Shown here in pieces: positions 49,756-61,624 of a stretch of DNA of 64,000 nucleotides (the stretch's first letter is position 1; each line of letters starts with the position of its first letter). The translations under genes were made by a program, and so were the position numbers. Origin of the DNA: Diphasiastrum complanatum (lineage: Eukaryota > Streptophyta > Lycopodiopsida > Lycopodiales > Lycopodiaceae); the NCBI GenBank assembly GCA_029204225.1, contig CM055097.1, positions 63,341,146-63,405,145 of the forward strand. Reading direction: 5' to 3'. The notes below the pieces were generated by a model, which searched no databases, was not told the DNA's origin, and worked only from the letters and a program-made list of their open reading frames with translations.

Positions 49756-50428
49756 TCAAAGCCGATCACACACTTCTTGTGGGCATTGGATGGAATGAGG
49801 AGTCGCCGGAGCCATGAGGCATTCTTGGATAAGCTCAGGGCTGTGCATGAGGACCACTTTCTGCCATTCTGGTTGAGAATGTAGAGGAGCAATGAGGTTG
49901 GTTGGTGTCAGCTTCAGGAGGTCCTCGACCTTGTCTGACAATTTGTAGCTGCCCCTTGTCGTGATATTTGGATACTTTTTGACAAAGAGAGTGGGCTGTT
50001 CTGCATTAGGTACCATGTAGATTTTCTTGTACCAATGCTGGTGTACAACAACAGGTCGAGCGCGAGTGTCATAAGAATGAGAAGAAACTGTGGAGGTGGA
50101 TGGAAGGTCCACTTTTAAAGGATGAGGAAGTGGTAGGGGGTGGAGAGGCGGCATGGGGTGAGGTGCTGTGAGGCGGAGAAGCGGCATGGGATGAGGTGGT
50201 GCGATGCGGAGAGGCATATTCCAGCTCAGGCACATTGGAGAGTGGAGGTGGTGGCTTCAACGTGTGCAGCGTACTGGAGATCTTGGTCGAAGGTGCAGTC
50301 TTCACCAGTTTGGAGGCTGAAATGGGGGAAGGTGAGCTAGAGTTGCTTGTAGTCGATGGAGGAGGTGGATTCAATGAATGAGAAGTCGGAAACAGTGCAG
50401 GGATGGTGGATGGATGGATCTTGGACAA
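49756..50428 (-). CDS. Unidentified coding-like block, copy A
   Basis: Two overlapping minus-strand frames. One (50428-50069) is Ser/Pro/Thr-rich (SLNPPPPSTTSN, LKPPPPLSNVPELEYASPHR). The other (50235-49756) ends in a more ordered segment: HWYKKIYMVPNAEQPTLFVK, then YKLSDKVEDLLKLTPTNLIA and PEWQKVVLMHSPELIQECLM. I recognise no family. The ordered segment is also preserved in copy B (50663-51225), which suggests it once coded for protein. Copy A holds an extra ~36-bp internal duplication (GAGGCGG...GGCATGGG). It could be a fragment of a host gene captured by a transposon, or an unknown transposon protein. Confidence 0.45.
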
Positions 50429-51225
50429 TGGTATTATAGTGTGTCATTGTTGCATTGTGGCAGATGATGAGGGTGGTGGGGTGGTACTAATGCCATTCAT
50501 ATTATAGGATTTTGAGTTCGTTGTAGGTAAGGCGAAGGTCGTCTAGTGACGATTGTATGGCAGTGCTTGATGTGCTCTGTGAGGGCTTCTGATGGTTGCT
50601 TTGGGAAACCTACTGGCTTGTATTATGGCGTGTACTGTACCTATGTTGGATTTTCCCATAGTGTCGTCGGAGCCATGAGGTATTCTTGGATAAGCTTAGG
50701 GCTGTGCATGAGCACCGCCTTCGCCATTCTGGTTGAGGACGCAGAAGAGCAATGAGGTTGGTCGGTGTCAGTTTTAGGAGGTCCTCGACCTTGTCTGACA
50801 ATTTGTAATTTCCCCTTGTCATGACATTTGGATACTTTTTGACAAAGAGGGTGGGCCGTTCTGCATGAGGTACCGTGTAGATTTTCTTGTACCAATGCTG
50901 GTGTACAACAGCAGTCCACCACGATTGTCGTAAGAGTGAGGAGAAATTGTGGAGGTGGATGCAAGGTCTGTTTTCAGAGATGAGGAAGTGGTAGGGGGTG
51001 GAGAGGCGGCATGGGGTGAGGTGGTGCGATGCGGAGAGGCATATTCCAGCTCGGGCACGTTGGAGGATGGAGGTGGTGGCTTCAGCGTGTGCAACGTACT
51101 GGAGATCATGGTCGAAGGTGCAGTCTTCGCCAGTTTGGAGGTTGAAATGGGGAAAGGCAAGCTAGAGTTGCTTGTAGTCGATGGAGGAGGTGGATTTGAT
51201 GAATGGAAAGTCGAAAACAGTGCAG
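49802..51225. repeat. Tandem direct duplication of a ~0.6-kb block
   Basis: 49802-50400 and 50663-51225 align throughout, from GTCG(C/T)CGGAGCCATGAGG to GTCG(G/A)AAACAGTGCAG. Substitutions are scattered and copy A has one ~36-bp extra segment. 50401-50662 is unique spacer. Confidence 0.9.
50610..51160 (-). pseudogene. Unidentified coding-like block, copy B
   Basis: The tandem partner of the block at 49756-50428. The same Pro/Ser-rich part lies at 51160-50960, and the same ordered segment (KLSDKVEDLLKLTPTNLIAL) at 50822-50700. In this copy the frames are broken: the stretch after PEWR shifts frame. It is therefore the more degraded member. Its frame changes split the Ser/Pro-rich and ordered parts into different frames. 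Confidence 0.45.
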
Positions 51226-52949
51226 TGTTTCAACAATTTGCTATGCTTTAAAATAGAGAGTGTGCTGCTGCACCAGAGCAAAGCAAGTATGCCAAACACA
51301 AATTTTTTTAAAGGACACACATTGCACGTCAACAAGGTGAGGAAGTGTCAGAATCAAGAAAGGTCAAACTTAATGACGATCCAACAAGAGAATCATTCAA
51401 TGGATGTCAAGGAGTTTGGTGACGATTTGCTACTTTTGTCTAGTTTCTTGATTTTTGACTGGTTTTTTTATTTCTTGTATTTCCATAATAATTTGATGTT
51501 CATGAATGGATTAGACATTTTAATGCTAAGGCTAGCACATGACAGGCCATGTCGATGAGCTTCAGCCATATCGATGACTTCGGCCATATCAATGAAAGAC
51601 AGGAATTTGTTCCACTTGAATTGAAGCTAAAGACTTGCCCTAACCATTTAGCAAGTAAATTTCTGGGAAGTCCTACCTGGATGGATGCCAACACATTATG
51701 GCCAGTTCGCTATTTCGATATGCGACCTAATAGCTATCCTACTAGACGTGCGTTAATTGCTTAGAATGGTGACGGAAACTCCACAAAATGCATTTCTCCC
51801 TGCTCTGTGATGTCGCTTTTCCACTAGCTATGAGCAGCCAATTTCAGGGTCATTTTGGCCCAAGGATGGCCAAAAAAGATGCCCTCTAGCTTCAATTAGC
51901 CCCAATGCTAATTTTCCTTGCATTTTTGAGCTAAAACTTCAATATGAATTTTTTAATGAAGAAATAGCCATTCTTAATGGCGGGTCCTTACTTACATTTC
52001 TAGTTGAAGATTTTTAATGAAGAAGTGAATAATTCTTCCTTTCAATTTCCAAGGGCCCACTTCAACCTTTATCCAATGGATTCTTCCAATCCAACGGCTC
52101 TTTTTGCTCGCGATCCTCACCGTGGATTCATGATCTCCTAGATCCAATGGTCATGTCTACTTCTGCGCATTGATCCACAATCTTAGGTTTGTTGGGACCC
52201 CTTATGCACTAAGAGGAAACTCCTCTTCTGCGTGCGAGTAGACTTGCAAGGTCTCTCATCCTCCTTTCACAGCAATGGCAGCTTCAATGAGGGTTTTGCC
52301 AGTTATGACTGCCCCTTTGGATCGATCCAACGCTCTCCTTGGATGATGGCTATCTGCGGCCAGCTGGTATCTTCCCTTCCCCACCAGGGCGCCCCTCTGT
52401 GCCATTTTACAGATCCATAAAAGACCTCCTACAACTATGATCCAACACTTTTTGGCTGTAAATCCTTGTTGTCAGAAGGAAGAGAATATCTTGGGCATTT
52501 CTCAGTCTTTTACTACGATTTCTCTTGTAGTTGCCTAGCCCACTGAGGTCTCCCTACCTCGGGCTCTCCGATGCAATTTATAGTTTGCCAATTGATTTGG
52601 TATCGACTACAAACAAGCTAATTTTCCCATAAATCCGTCAACACCCCACAATACTGAAAATTTTCCAAATTTTCTCTATCCACACAGTGAATCATGAAGC
52701 CACCACCGATGATTTCTTCGAAACCACCGAACTGCAACATTTTTCATGAATTCTTCTCGGAATCCACCTACGACGATCTTCTGGTCTTTTCTGAAACTCC
52801 AATTGAAGGGACTTTGTTGTCTCCTGCCATCCGGACTACCAATATCTTGTATGGAGTCCTCTCTCCTGAGATGCTCCTCGTGCCGTTTTTCCTGGTGAAA
52901 GATGCTGAAGATGGCTCCATAGGATCGTGTGTACCTACATCACCCTGAC
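51226..52949. other. No recognised gene
   Basis: Short frames without known domains. The right end (52768-52949) reads on the minus strand as the start of an LTR-element internal region next to the primer-binding site at 52950. Confidence 0.45.
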
Positions 52950-53400
52950 GCTCTGATACCAAGTTGAAATTTTGATAGAATCTAGTGCAGTATGTAGGTA
53001 GCATCACACAATCACCATAGCCACTCCTCACAAGCTCTCATAGATGGCGCAACAAAAGTGATTAGATTACAAAGAAACACTGTACATATAGAGTATTCAC
53101 AAACTGCATATTGGCCTATTACCTGCGGGCCCAATATGGCCAAATTCGACCGACAAACTCAGGATATGCCCCTGAGTATAGCAAGTACTGTATATGACTC
53201 TGTACAGACTAATTTTTCCTATGTGTGGCTACTCGACTAACCCAAGTAGCCGACTACGAGACAAGTGTCCGACTGATATAACGATAGTGGGTCACGTCCC
53301 GATCATTACTGTAAACAATAAACTGACTAACTGTACATTTATTACAGTATCATATTTGAAGCTTATAATAATGAATCAGATCAAAACTGATTGCTAACTG
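52950..53400 (-). mobile_element. LTR-element fragment: iMet primer site plus LTR
   Basis: 52950-52961 is the reverse complement of TGGTATCAGAGC, the copia-type primer-binding site. The adjacent sequence from 52965 would be the 5' LTR of a minus-strand element. The outer end is uncertain. The matching internal pol region is missing, since only about 200 bp of leader-like sequence lie to the left. Confidence 0.5.
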
Positions 53401-53489
53401 AAGCGTCATGCTCGGATTGGGAGAACACAAACTTCATGCAACTTTATGGGCATTCATGACCACCTTTAAGGTGAGCATTAGATAGACTC

Positions 53490-53700
53490 TATTTCAAATG
53501 GTGTGTGGACAGGAAGTCGTAATGCATGCTGAATTTGTTGTTCCGAGTCTGAGAGTCGCCATCACCGAATGTTTAAGTATAGAGGAATCTACCAAGAGGA
53601 GACTTTAGAATCTCCTCCAACTCCATGAAACTCGCTTTCTAACACTTCACGCCCTAGCTATAGAGAAACACTTCCAATAGTGGCTCTCGGTGCTCGATAA
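53490..53700 (+). pseudogene. Ty3/gypsy integrase C-terminal remnant
   Basis: The plus-strand translation reads FQMVCGQEVVMHAEFVVPSL then RVAITECLS, and after a stop NLLQLHETRFLTLHA. This matches the region after the gypsy integrase core (PF.MVYG.EV..P.E, then LE.LD..R). It is interrupted by stops. It sits directly left of dispersed repeat copy 2, implying that the repeat is downstream gypsy sequence. Confidence 0.75.
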
Positions 53701-53984
53701 TCAATTTTTTCTCGTCGTCTCTTGTGCGGGACCACTACCTCAGAAGATGTGTGCAATCGAGTAGAGTGCAGGTGACCAAGTGATGGGCTACATTCGTCAT
53801 TTGGGTACCGTAGGGCCAAATTCAGGACAATTTTTTTGCTGGTGAAACCTGCTACAGGCGGTACAATGAGGCATAATCACTTCTAAATCATTGTTGCTTA
53901 CTTATAACAGGGTAACAGGGTGCTTGGAAGCAGTTAATGCGGTATGGAGATGAATGATAGTGGAATTGTGTGGATAAACCTAGT

Positions 53985-55320
53985 TTTGGCGATGGAAGTG
54001 CAGTTTGGCGTCGTGACTACTCATCATTGGCGACAATTTTGAGAGGGCAAGCAATCACAGGTGAGAGGTAGGCATGGTATGCTAGTTATAGGTGAAAAAT
54101 TCTTGTGATTAGATTCAACTCTTGGAGTTTGAACCAACCAACGTCAAGTGGCATTTTGGAGGAACGCTCTCACAGGCATAATCGACAATGGCATTGTCGA
54201 GTTAGGTGATAGCTGCATTGACACACGCATCTCCCAGTAAGAAATTTCTTGTTTGGAGGGAAATATGGGCTAGCTTGGAAGTACACACATATTGGCATTC
54301 ATAGGTGATGGAAGTGCGAGGTGCTGCCAGTTGGAAGCCATTGGACAAAATAGCGGACTTGCATTGGATGAGCTATGTGTGGGACACATGGAGGATGAAG
54401 AATGCGTCAATAATCACACTTTGGAGACTCTTGGAGAGTGGTGAGTGTGATGATTTTGCGGTTTTGCAGTCAGTAAGTCAATTTTGATCAAGTCATTGTA
54501 GTTGTGGAGCAGTGTATCAGGCTTGTCATCGAGGAGATACACGGCAACTGCCTATTCTGGATAAGTCAAGTCAATTTGCTAGACCAATATTGCATCAAAG
54601 ATGTAGATTCCAATGATGACAGAGTGCAGATCAGGTGGTGAGATCATGGGGAAGCATAGAGGAAGTCACTCAGAGCCATATACCTCAATACGATCAGGGA
54701 GACAATGGTCTTGGGATCCCATGAGCGGCAACTTAGGGACAAGCTTGTGTTGGCATGGTGTCAAGTGGCACATAACCAGAGAGAGCGAGCGAATGCTAGG
54801 AGCCAGGTGGAGTAGGTGATGCTTTGGAGTTCGGCTTGCTTATCAAGATGGTGACCAGGATGGAAGACATGAGGTGAGCATAGTATGTGGATGATGAGTC
54901 CATTGGGGGGGCACTTAGGGAGATGCTATAGTTGCTCAGGTTATGACATCAATTGATGTATGGACAATGTTCTTCAGTTGGTGCATCATGTGCGGTGAGA
55001 TAGGCTCCTTGGTGGGAGGCCTATATATTGATCAAATCAGAGTTGGCAACGTCAAGCATGGGAAATTGGGCCTACATGGGATGTAGGACAGGTAGACTAT
55101 CATTAGTATCTTTGGGAGATAGGCGAGCTATGGCAAGTATAGCCTATCGTGAGGTTTATATACATTCATTCATTGAGTCCTTGGTAGACTCTTGTGCCTG
55201 GAGAATGGGGAATGGATGGGAATTAGCTTTTAGGACTTATTGGACAGTTGGATATGCTTAGACGTGAGGGCATCTTGTTACAGGTGCGGGCCATGATTGG
55301 AGACCTGATCCTTAGGTCGG
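53985..55320 (+). repeat. Dispersed repeat copy 2 (colinear)
   Basis: This copy matches the 28.70-30.52 kb repeat along its length and is uninverted: the left part pairs with the reverse complement of 28700-29420, the right part directly with 29465-30515. It lacks the ~480 bp found at 29720-30205. Because a gypsy integrase end precedes it, it is likely the 3' non-coding part or LTR of a Ty3/gypsy element. Confidence 0.75.
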
Positions 55321-56343
55321 TTTTAAGAAGTTGTTGATCTTGGTTATGGGGAGCCCCTTCCTCCTCCTAATCGATTCATTCAAACCTTGCTATGTTGTAT
55401 GAAAAAAGCTGTGATGTTGCTTAGTTTCATTATTGAAACTGATTGTGCTACCTATAATGCCACTAGGCCTGAGGATATAATGCTTTGCTTTATTGTTCTC
55501 TCAGATAGTTTACATTGGTTTGAAATTTATATGGTTTATGGTAAAAACCGAATTGATGTTGTTGACTTGACCAGTCTTGTTGACATATATGTATATGAGG
55601 AGAGATTTTTTAACATACATATCAGAAAAGTTTTTCTTGCCTAGGAAAAAAAAATGACGTTTTATCTACCAAACCTACTCCTTCCATTCCTGATGCACCT
55701 CCCTCTCCACACCTCTTGTCTTTTTAGATGAGTTGGATGAAGATAGCGCTTCAAAACTTGAGATCTTTTCACAAGATATCTGTGATATCGGAGACCAATC
55801 TACCTTTGAGTTCTGCCAAGTCTAAAACGACCAGATTCTAATGGTTCCTAGCCACACTATTGAATTCAACTATGCCCACACTACTTATAAACTCTGGAGT
55901 CTATCCATTGTGAACTTTTTTGCCCCTTTACAAATTGAACTTTGGATCTTACTTGCACATTTGACTGAAAAAGAAGTATAAACTTGTAGACTTGCCGCTC
56001 TGAACAAGAACCCCTCTGTTGAGACACCTATAGCCTTTGACAATTTTATTCACATGAACAAGTTTGAACTCCCTCGATACCCTTCTGAGCAAACCGGGGC
56101 TCGATTACGTGGACTCCTTGACATCGGTTCCAGGAAAATGAATATGCACCAAGCCAGAATCTAGAACTGAAAAAGACCCTTCTTCAAATGGAGATGTGGT
56201 GACAAGTGCAAGAACAATTACTCCTTTGTATGGTTCGATCATTGAAGAAACAAAACGTTTCTAATTACAAGGCCTTGCTAGCTTTCAGCCCTCAGCCTGA
56301 CAAAGACATTCGCGAACTCGAAGATCTGGAGACACGAAGCACG
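55321..56343. other. Unassigned, retroelement-like
   Basis: A plus-strand frame at 55387-55644 (85 codons, MLCCMKKAVMLLSFIIETDC start) and further broken frames to about 56280 match nothing I recognise. Their position between gypsy and copia pieces suggests transposon origin. Confidence 0.35.
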
Positions 56344-56480
56344 AAAGTTTTGCAAACACGAAAGTCAAGGGAACGAAGATGAACGATTCGCGAACATGAA
56401 AGTCAAAGGAGACGAAGACGAACGATTCGCGAACACCAAAGTCGAAGGAGACGAAGACGAACGGTTTGCGAACACGAAAG
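56344..56480. repeat. 39-bp minisatellite, about 3.5 copies
   Basis: Units start at 56344, 56383, 56422 and 56461, with the core ACGATTCGCGAACA then GAAAGTC and GGAGACGAAGACGA. Because 39 is a multiple of 3, it gives a 13-residue peptide repeat (GDEDERFANTK) in one frame. Confidence 0.9.
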
Positions 56481-57108
56481 ATCCACAAATGAGATTCCTT
56501 TGCGATCCAGTACGAGAGAAAGATATAAGAGCAAAACGAAACCCGTTTTGCCCTCACGCTCCAAAGAGTACCAGCTAAGATCACGCAAGTACCCATAAGT
56601 ACAGAGATCTGATCTGATGGCATGACATCAGCAGATACTTCCTAGGTCGTCGCTAATCTGCCACTCTTGTAACTCCCTGACTAGTTGCTTAATCACTCTA
56701 ATCTTAGATTTACATAGAGCGACCATGCTTACTGGATGATACTTGACATATAGATCAACAGAATACAAATAGTGTAACAGTGAAGAAGTCTACAGCTAGT
56801 AAGCAATCAAGACGAAAAATACAGAATACTTGTCCATTTGCGTGCGAAGACAATTTTGTCTAGGATCAGAAGATCCAACTGTCCGCTAGTAAAACGAGAC
56901 GATTACTCATGAGAGAACTGTGTTTCTCTCATGCCAATGCACTGCGTGGATATGCATGTAGAGCTTAAAGAATTAGAGAAAAGAAAATCAATAGATGATA
57001 TTGTAGCCTTTGCGCACATGTCAATTCGTGTTGTGTCTGATCTCGAATGAAAATGTTCCTGCTGTTAATCGTGTGTCTGAGTTTCTTCTTGTTCATTTTG
57101 AATTTCGA
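56481..57108. other. No recognised gene
   Basis: Unassigned sequence up to the breakpoint where the copia 3' end begins. No domain is visible. Confidence 0.4.
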
Positions 57109-57867
57109 GCTTTCTAAGATGAGTCACAGTCATTTGATGCTACGCTGTATAGACAGTTAGTAGGGAGCTTGATTTACCTTACCACAACTAGACCAAATAT
57201 ATGCTATGTTGTTGGCATTGTAAGTCAGTTTATGGCAGCACCTACGGAAACGCATTGGAAGGCAGCTAAACGCATTTTGCGTTATGTAAAAGACACTTCA
57301 GAGTATGGCTTGATTTATAGGAAGCATGATGGTTTACCTGAGTTGTGTGCCTATGTGGATGCAGATTGAGAGGTGACTATGATGATCGTAGATCCACCAC
57401 AGGGTATGTATTCCAGTTTTGTGGTAGTTGCTTTTCCTGGTCTAGTAATAAGCAAAGTACAATTGCTCTTTCCACCACAAAAGCAGAGTATAAGGCAATG
57501 TGTAGTGCAGCACAAGAAGCTATATGGTTGAGACAAATCTTGGAAGAAATTGGCATTAAGCAGAAAAATCCCACGACTTTACATAGCGACAATCAAAGTG
57601 GCGTTCAGCTAGCAAAGAATCCAGTGTTCCATGCGAGAACTAAACACATTGAGATTCAGTATCACTTTATACATGAGAGGCTGCTGAGTCGTGAAATTCA
57701 TGCTGTTCATTGTAGCACAGAAGAACAACTAGCTGATATTTTCACTAAGCCACTTACTGGAGAAAAGTTTGATAAGTTTAGATCAAAGCTTTTTGTACTT
57801 AAAGTTGTTGACTTTAAAGCTATGTATATGACTGTATAAAAAGTAGACTCTACTTTAAGGGAGAGAG
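57109..57867 (+). pseudogene. Copia RT end/RNase H, truncated copy 1
   Basis: Starts abruptly inside RT (SQSFDATLYRQLVGSL) and runs through RNase H ([47 protein letters not shown]) to a stop at 57839. Compared with copy 2 (60585-61344), one G is lost in the GATTGG codon pair near 57367, which shifts the frame after YVDAD. Otherwise the RNase H frame is open to its end. A polypurine tract (TTTAAGGGAGAGAG) follows, then the LTR. Confidence 0.9.
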
Positions 57868-58137
57868 TTAGAATTAAAGTAGAATCACTGTGTTACTGTA
57901 CTGTGGGTCCTATCAGTGGATAAGGATCAGTTGGCCTCGCCACGAGGCAAGTCGACGAGACACACATCCCGCCAACGGAAACCTGGATCATGCATGGGTT
58001 GCCGGAGTGAACAACTATATGTACCGTGTAATTTCATTTTGTGAAATACAGTTGCTATGTGAGCACACTGTGGAGAGTGTTTTCTGTCTGTGTTATTGTG
58101 TAGCATAATCCGTGTTCCTGTGCAAAGCAAATTCTAA
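57868..58137 (+). repeat. Copia LTR, copy 1 (270 bp)
   Basis: Ends are the inverted repeats TTAGAATT and AATTCTAA. It has the same length as the LTR at 61345-61614, with about 29 differences by hand count (near 89% identity). No tRNA primer site follows, so it is a 3' LTR. Confidence 0.85.
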
Positions 58138-58141
58138 GTGA

Positions 58142-58605
58142 TTGTCATATAATAAAGCTAGATCTCCTTCCTTTAGAGATGTTTTCTTTAGATTTTGATC
58201 ATATTTTGCTTTCCTTTTAGCTTGTACCTGAGATGTTTTCTATAAAGCACAATATCGATCTTCTTCTAATCGATATATAATATGGAGCCTTTAATTTATC
58301 ATCTAGTTAGATTCATCTCTCTCAGACTCCTGAATTCGATAAGTAGGTACATCAAATTCGATAGGGAGTAAGAACAGATGATAACTTGGTATGCCAATCC
58401 GTAGAATGCTGATCGGTAATTTTATTTAAAATTTTACAAAGTATACCATTATCTCTCTCCGTTAACCCATTATAAGCTTTAGGATTGTAAGGTGTTGTCC
58501 TTCGATGGGTGATCATAAAATACTTTAATAGATCTATGCTACAATCAAGGGGCAACATGGACTCGTATCGTCCATTCCATCGCAAACTGAGTTGTGGCAT
58601 AAGAG
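58142..58605 (-). pseudogene. Ty3/gypsy integrase fragment
   Basis: On the minus strand: THRRTTPYNPKAYNGLTERD, ILCKILNKITDQHSTDW, LTPYRI. In another frame come PIEFDVPTYRIQESERDES and, further down, QAKRKAKYDQNLKKTSLKEG then DLALLYD. This is the gypsy integrase core end and C-terminal domain. It abuts the copia LTR at 58137 and ends where the next copia piece begins. Frameshifts show it is dead. Confidence 0.85.
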
Positions 58606-61344
58606 GCTTGGTCACTTGAATTTAGGAAGCCTCAGTTTGATGAGAAAATTGGAGATGGTAACAGGATTGCCTACCATAGAAGACCACTTGAAATCGCTGT
58701 GCGAATCATGTGTATATGGAAAGTAGCATAAAGAGAAGTTCAATAAAGGTGGTGCTGCAAGGGCAAAGAACATCCTGGATTTGATCCACACATATTTATG
58801 CGGGCCTAAGAGGACTATGTCCTTAGGTAAAGCCTTCTATTTCATGACCTTTATTGATGATATGTCACATAAGACGTGGATCTACTTCTTGAAGAAGAAA
58901 TCGGATGCATTTGACAATTTCAAGAGTTTCAAAGCATTGGTCAAAAATCAGACAGGTAGGAAGATCAAAGTCCTAAGATCAGATAGTGGAGACGAGTACA
59001 AGTCTAATGACTTCAATGATCTTTGTGATCAATGTGCGATCAAAAGACAATTTACGCTAGCTCATACTCCTGCTCTCAATGGTGTAGCTGAGCACAAGAA
59101 TCGTATGATTGTGGAAAGTGCCAGATCTATGCTAGCTGAGATGAAACTACCAAAAGATTTTTGGTCAAAAGCATGCAGTACGGCAGTCTATCTTCAAAAT
59201 AGAAGTCCTACCAGGAGGTATCCTCACTATATCATCTTTCCCACTGGATGTGTCTATCTTCTCAGCATCCTCGTCTTCATACATCTTGGATTCATCAAAG
59301 ATAACATCATGGCTTATATGGATTTTGTTTTCCACTGGATCAAAACATCTATAGCCCTTCACACGATCATCATATCCTAGGAATATGCACTTGATAGCTT
59401 TTACATCAAGTTTACGTCTCTCTCTCTTAGGAATGTGTACAAAGGCCTTACATCCAAAGATTCGCAAGTGGTTCAGACAGGTTGGAGAGGTAAAGACAAA
59501 CCTTTTGGTGCAAAAATGATTGAAGTTGCAGGTGACAAACGCAAGAAGAAGGATGGACTGTGGGATACATTTTCACCAGAAAGCCGATCACCTGACAAGA
59601 AGCTCCCTAAGTGGTTTGAGAGATTGTTGGAGAGCCGCGACATATATGACTTTCCAGGATCATCTAGCCAGAGAGAGCTATGAAGATCAACAAGAGAGAA
59701 GACACAACTTGAAAGGTATGAAACAAATTATGCTCTCTTATCTAGCATTATTCAAAGCAAAGAAGCTTCGACTTATGGTGAAGCAAAAGATGATGACATT
59801 TGGGTCAAGGCCATGGGAGAGGGGATGGAGTGAATTGCTAAGCATAACACATGGGACTTAGTAGAACCACCAGTTGGAAAGAAACCCATTGGTTGCAAAT
59901 GGGTATACAGGACTAAGTACCATGCAGATGGAAGTATAGCATAGCACAAGGCAAGATTGGTGATCAAAGGGTATGCACAAAGTAAAGGCATCGACTATGA
60001 GGAGACCTTTGCGCCAATATGTAAGTGGAATACTCTACATCTACTTGTTGTTTTAGTTTCACATTTTGGTTGGCCTTTGCATCAAATGGATGTGAAATCT
60101 GCTTTTCTAAATGCTGAGTTAGAAGAAGAGGTGTTCATGAATCAACCTGAAGGCTTTGTAGCAAAAGGACAGGAAAATAAAGTATGTCACTTGAAGAAAG
60201 TGCTTTATGGTCTTAAACAGGCACCACGTGCATGATATAGCAGGATTGATGCCTACTTTCATTCAAAGGAGATGGTGAGAACACTTTCTGATCCAAATCT
60301 GTATGTCTTATGCTTTGATGGTATGGTTGCTTTGATTGCTCTTTATGTTGATGACTTGATTATTATGAGAAATAATCAAGAGATGATAGACATGATCAAG
60401 AAAGACCTCATGGAACAATTCGAGATGACAGATCTTAGCCTGATGCATTATTGCCTTGGAGTAGAGATGTGACAAAAAGGACACGAAGTGGGTTTAACAC
60501 AGGTGAAGTATGTCAAAGAGTTGCTACACAGGTTTAGGTTGCATGATTGCAAACATGGAATACTCCTATTGAACCAGGTAAAAAGCTTTCTAAGCTTGAT
60601 GAGTCACAGTCATTTGATGCTACGCTGTATAGGCAATTAGTAGGGAGCTTGATTTACCTTACCACGACTAGACCAGATATATGCTATGTTGTTGGTATTG
60701 TAAGTCAGTTTATGGCAGCACCTACGGAAACGCATTGGAAGGCAGCTAAGCACATTTTGCGTTATGTAAAAGGCACTTCAGATTATGGGTTGATTTACAA
60801 GAAGCATGAGGGCTTACCTGAGTTGTCTAGCTATGTGGATGCGGATTGGAGAGGTGACTATGATGATCGTAGATCCACCACAGGGTATGTATTCCAACTT
60901 TGTGACAGTTGCTTTTCCTAGTCTAGTAACAAGCAAAGTACAATTGCTCTATCCACCACAAAAGCAGAGTATAAGGCAATGTGTAGTGCATCACATGAAG
61001 CTATATGGTTGAGACAAATCTTGGAAGAAGTTGGCATGAAGCAGAAAAATTCCACGATGTTACATAGCAACAGTCAGAGTGGCATTCAGCTAGCAAAGAA
61101 TCCAGTGTTCCATGCGAGAACCAAACACATTGAGATTCAATATCACTTTATATGTGAGAGGCTGCTGAGTCGTGAAATTCATGTTGTTCATTGTAGTACG
61201 GAAGAACAACTAGCTGATGTTTTCACTATAATTTGGAGAAAAGTTTGATAAGTTTAGATCAAAGCTTTCTATACTTAAAGTTTGTTGACTTTAAAGCTAT
61301 CTATATGACTATATAAAAAGTAGACTCTACTTTAAGGGAGAGAG
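58591..61344 (+). pseudogene. Copia pol remnant, copy 2, with internal inversion
   Basis: The plus-strand order is GAG-pre-integrase (LWHKRLGHLNLGSLSLMRKL), then integrase (58781-59215). The first catalytic acid is lost (HTYLCGP where the family has HTDLCGP), but LRSDSG and NGVAEHKNR are kept. The segment 59216-59467 encodes the next integrase part (MRIFGCKAFVHIPKRERRKL) on the minus strand, so it is inverted. After an atypical stretch, RT resumes ([37 protein letters not shown]), followed by RNase H to about 61248. Multiple stops and shifts are present. Confidence 0.9.
59216..59467 (-). other. Inverted ~250-bp segment within copia integrase
   Basis: The integrase C-terminal region (RIFGCKAFVHIP, IKCIFLGYDDRVKGYRCFD, HISHDVIFDESK) reads on the minus strand, while sequence on both sides reads on the plus strand. 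About 15-20 codons that should link it to the preceding NRSPT block are missing. Confidence 0.85.
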
Positions 61345-61614
61345 TTAGAATTAAAGTAGAATCACTGTGCTACTGTACTGTGGGTCCTGTCAGTCGATAA
61401 GGATCAGTTGGCCTTGCCACAAGGCAAGTCGACAGGACACGCGTCCCGCCAACGACAACCTGGGTCATGCATGGGTTGTCTGAATGAACAACTATATGTA
61501 CAATGTAATTTCATTTTGAGAAATACAGTTGCTATGTGAGCTTGCAGTGGAGAGTGTTTTCTTTCTGTGTTACTGTGTAGTATGATCTGTGTTCCTGTTC
61601 GAAGCAAATTCTAA
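61345..61614 (+). repeat. Copia LTR, copy 2 (270 bp)
   Basis: Same TTAGAATT/AATTCTAA ends and length as the LTR at 57868-58137. It is preceded by the same polypurine tract (TTTAAGGGAGAGAG). Confidence 0.85.
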
Positions 61615-61624
61615 GTCATTCAAG

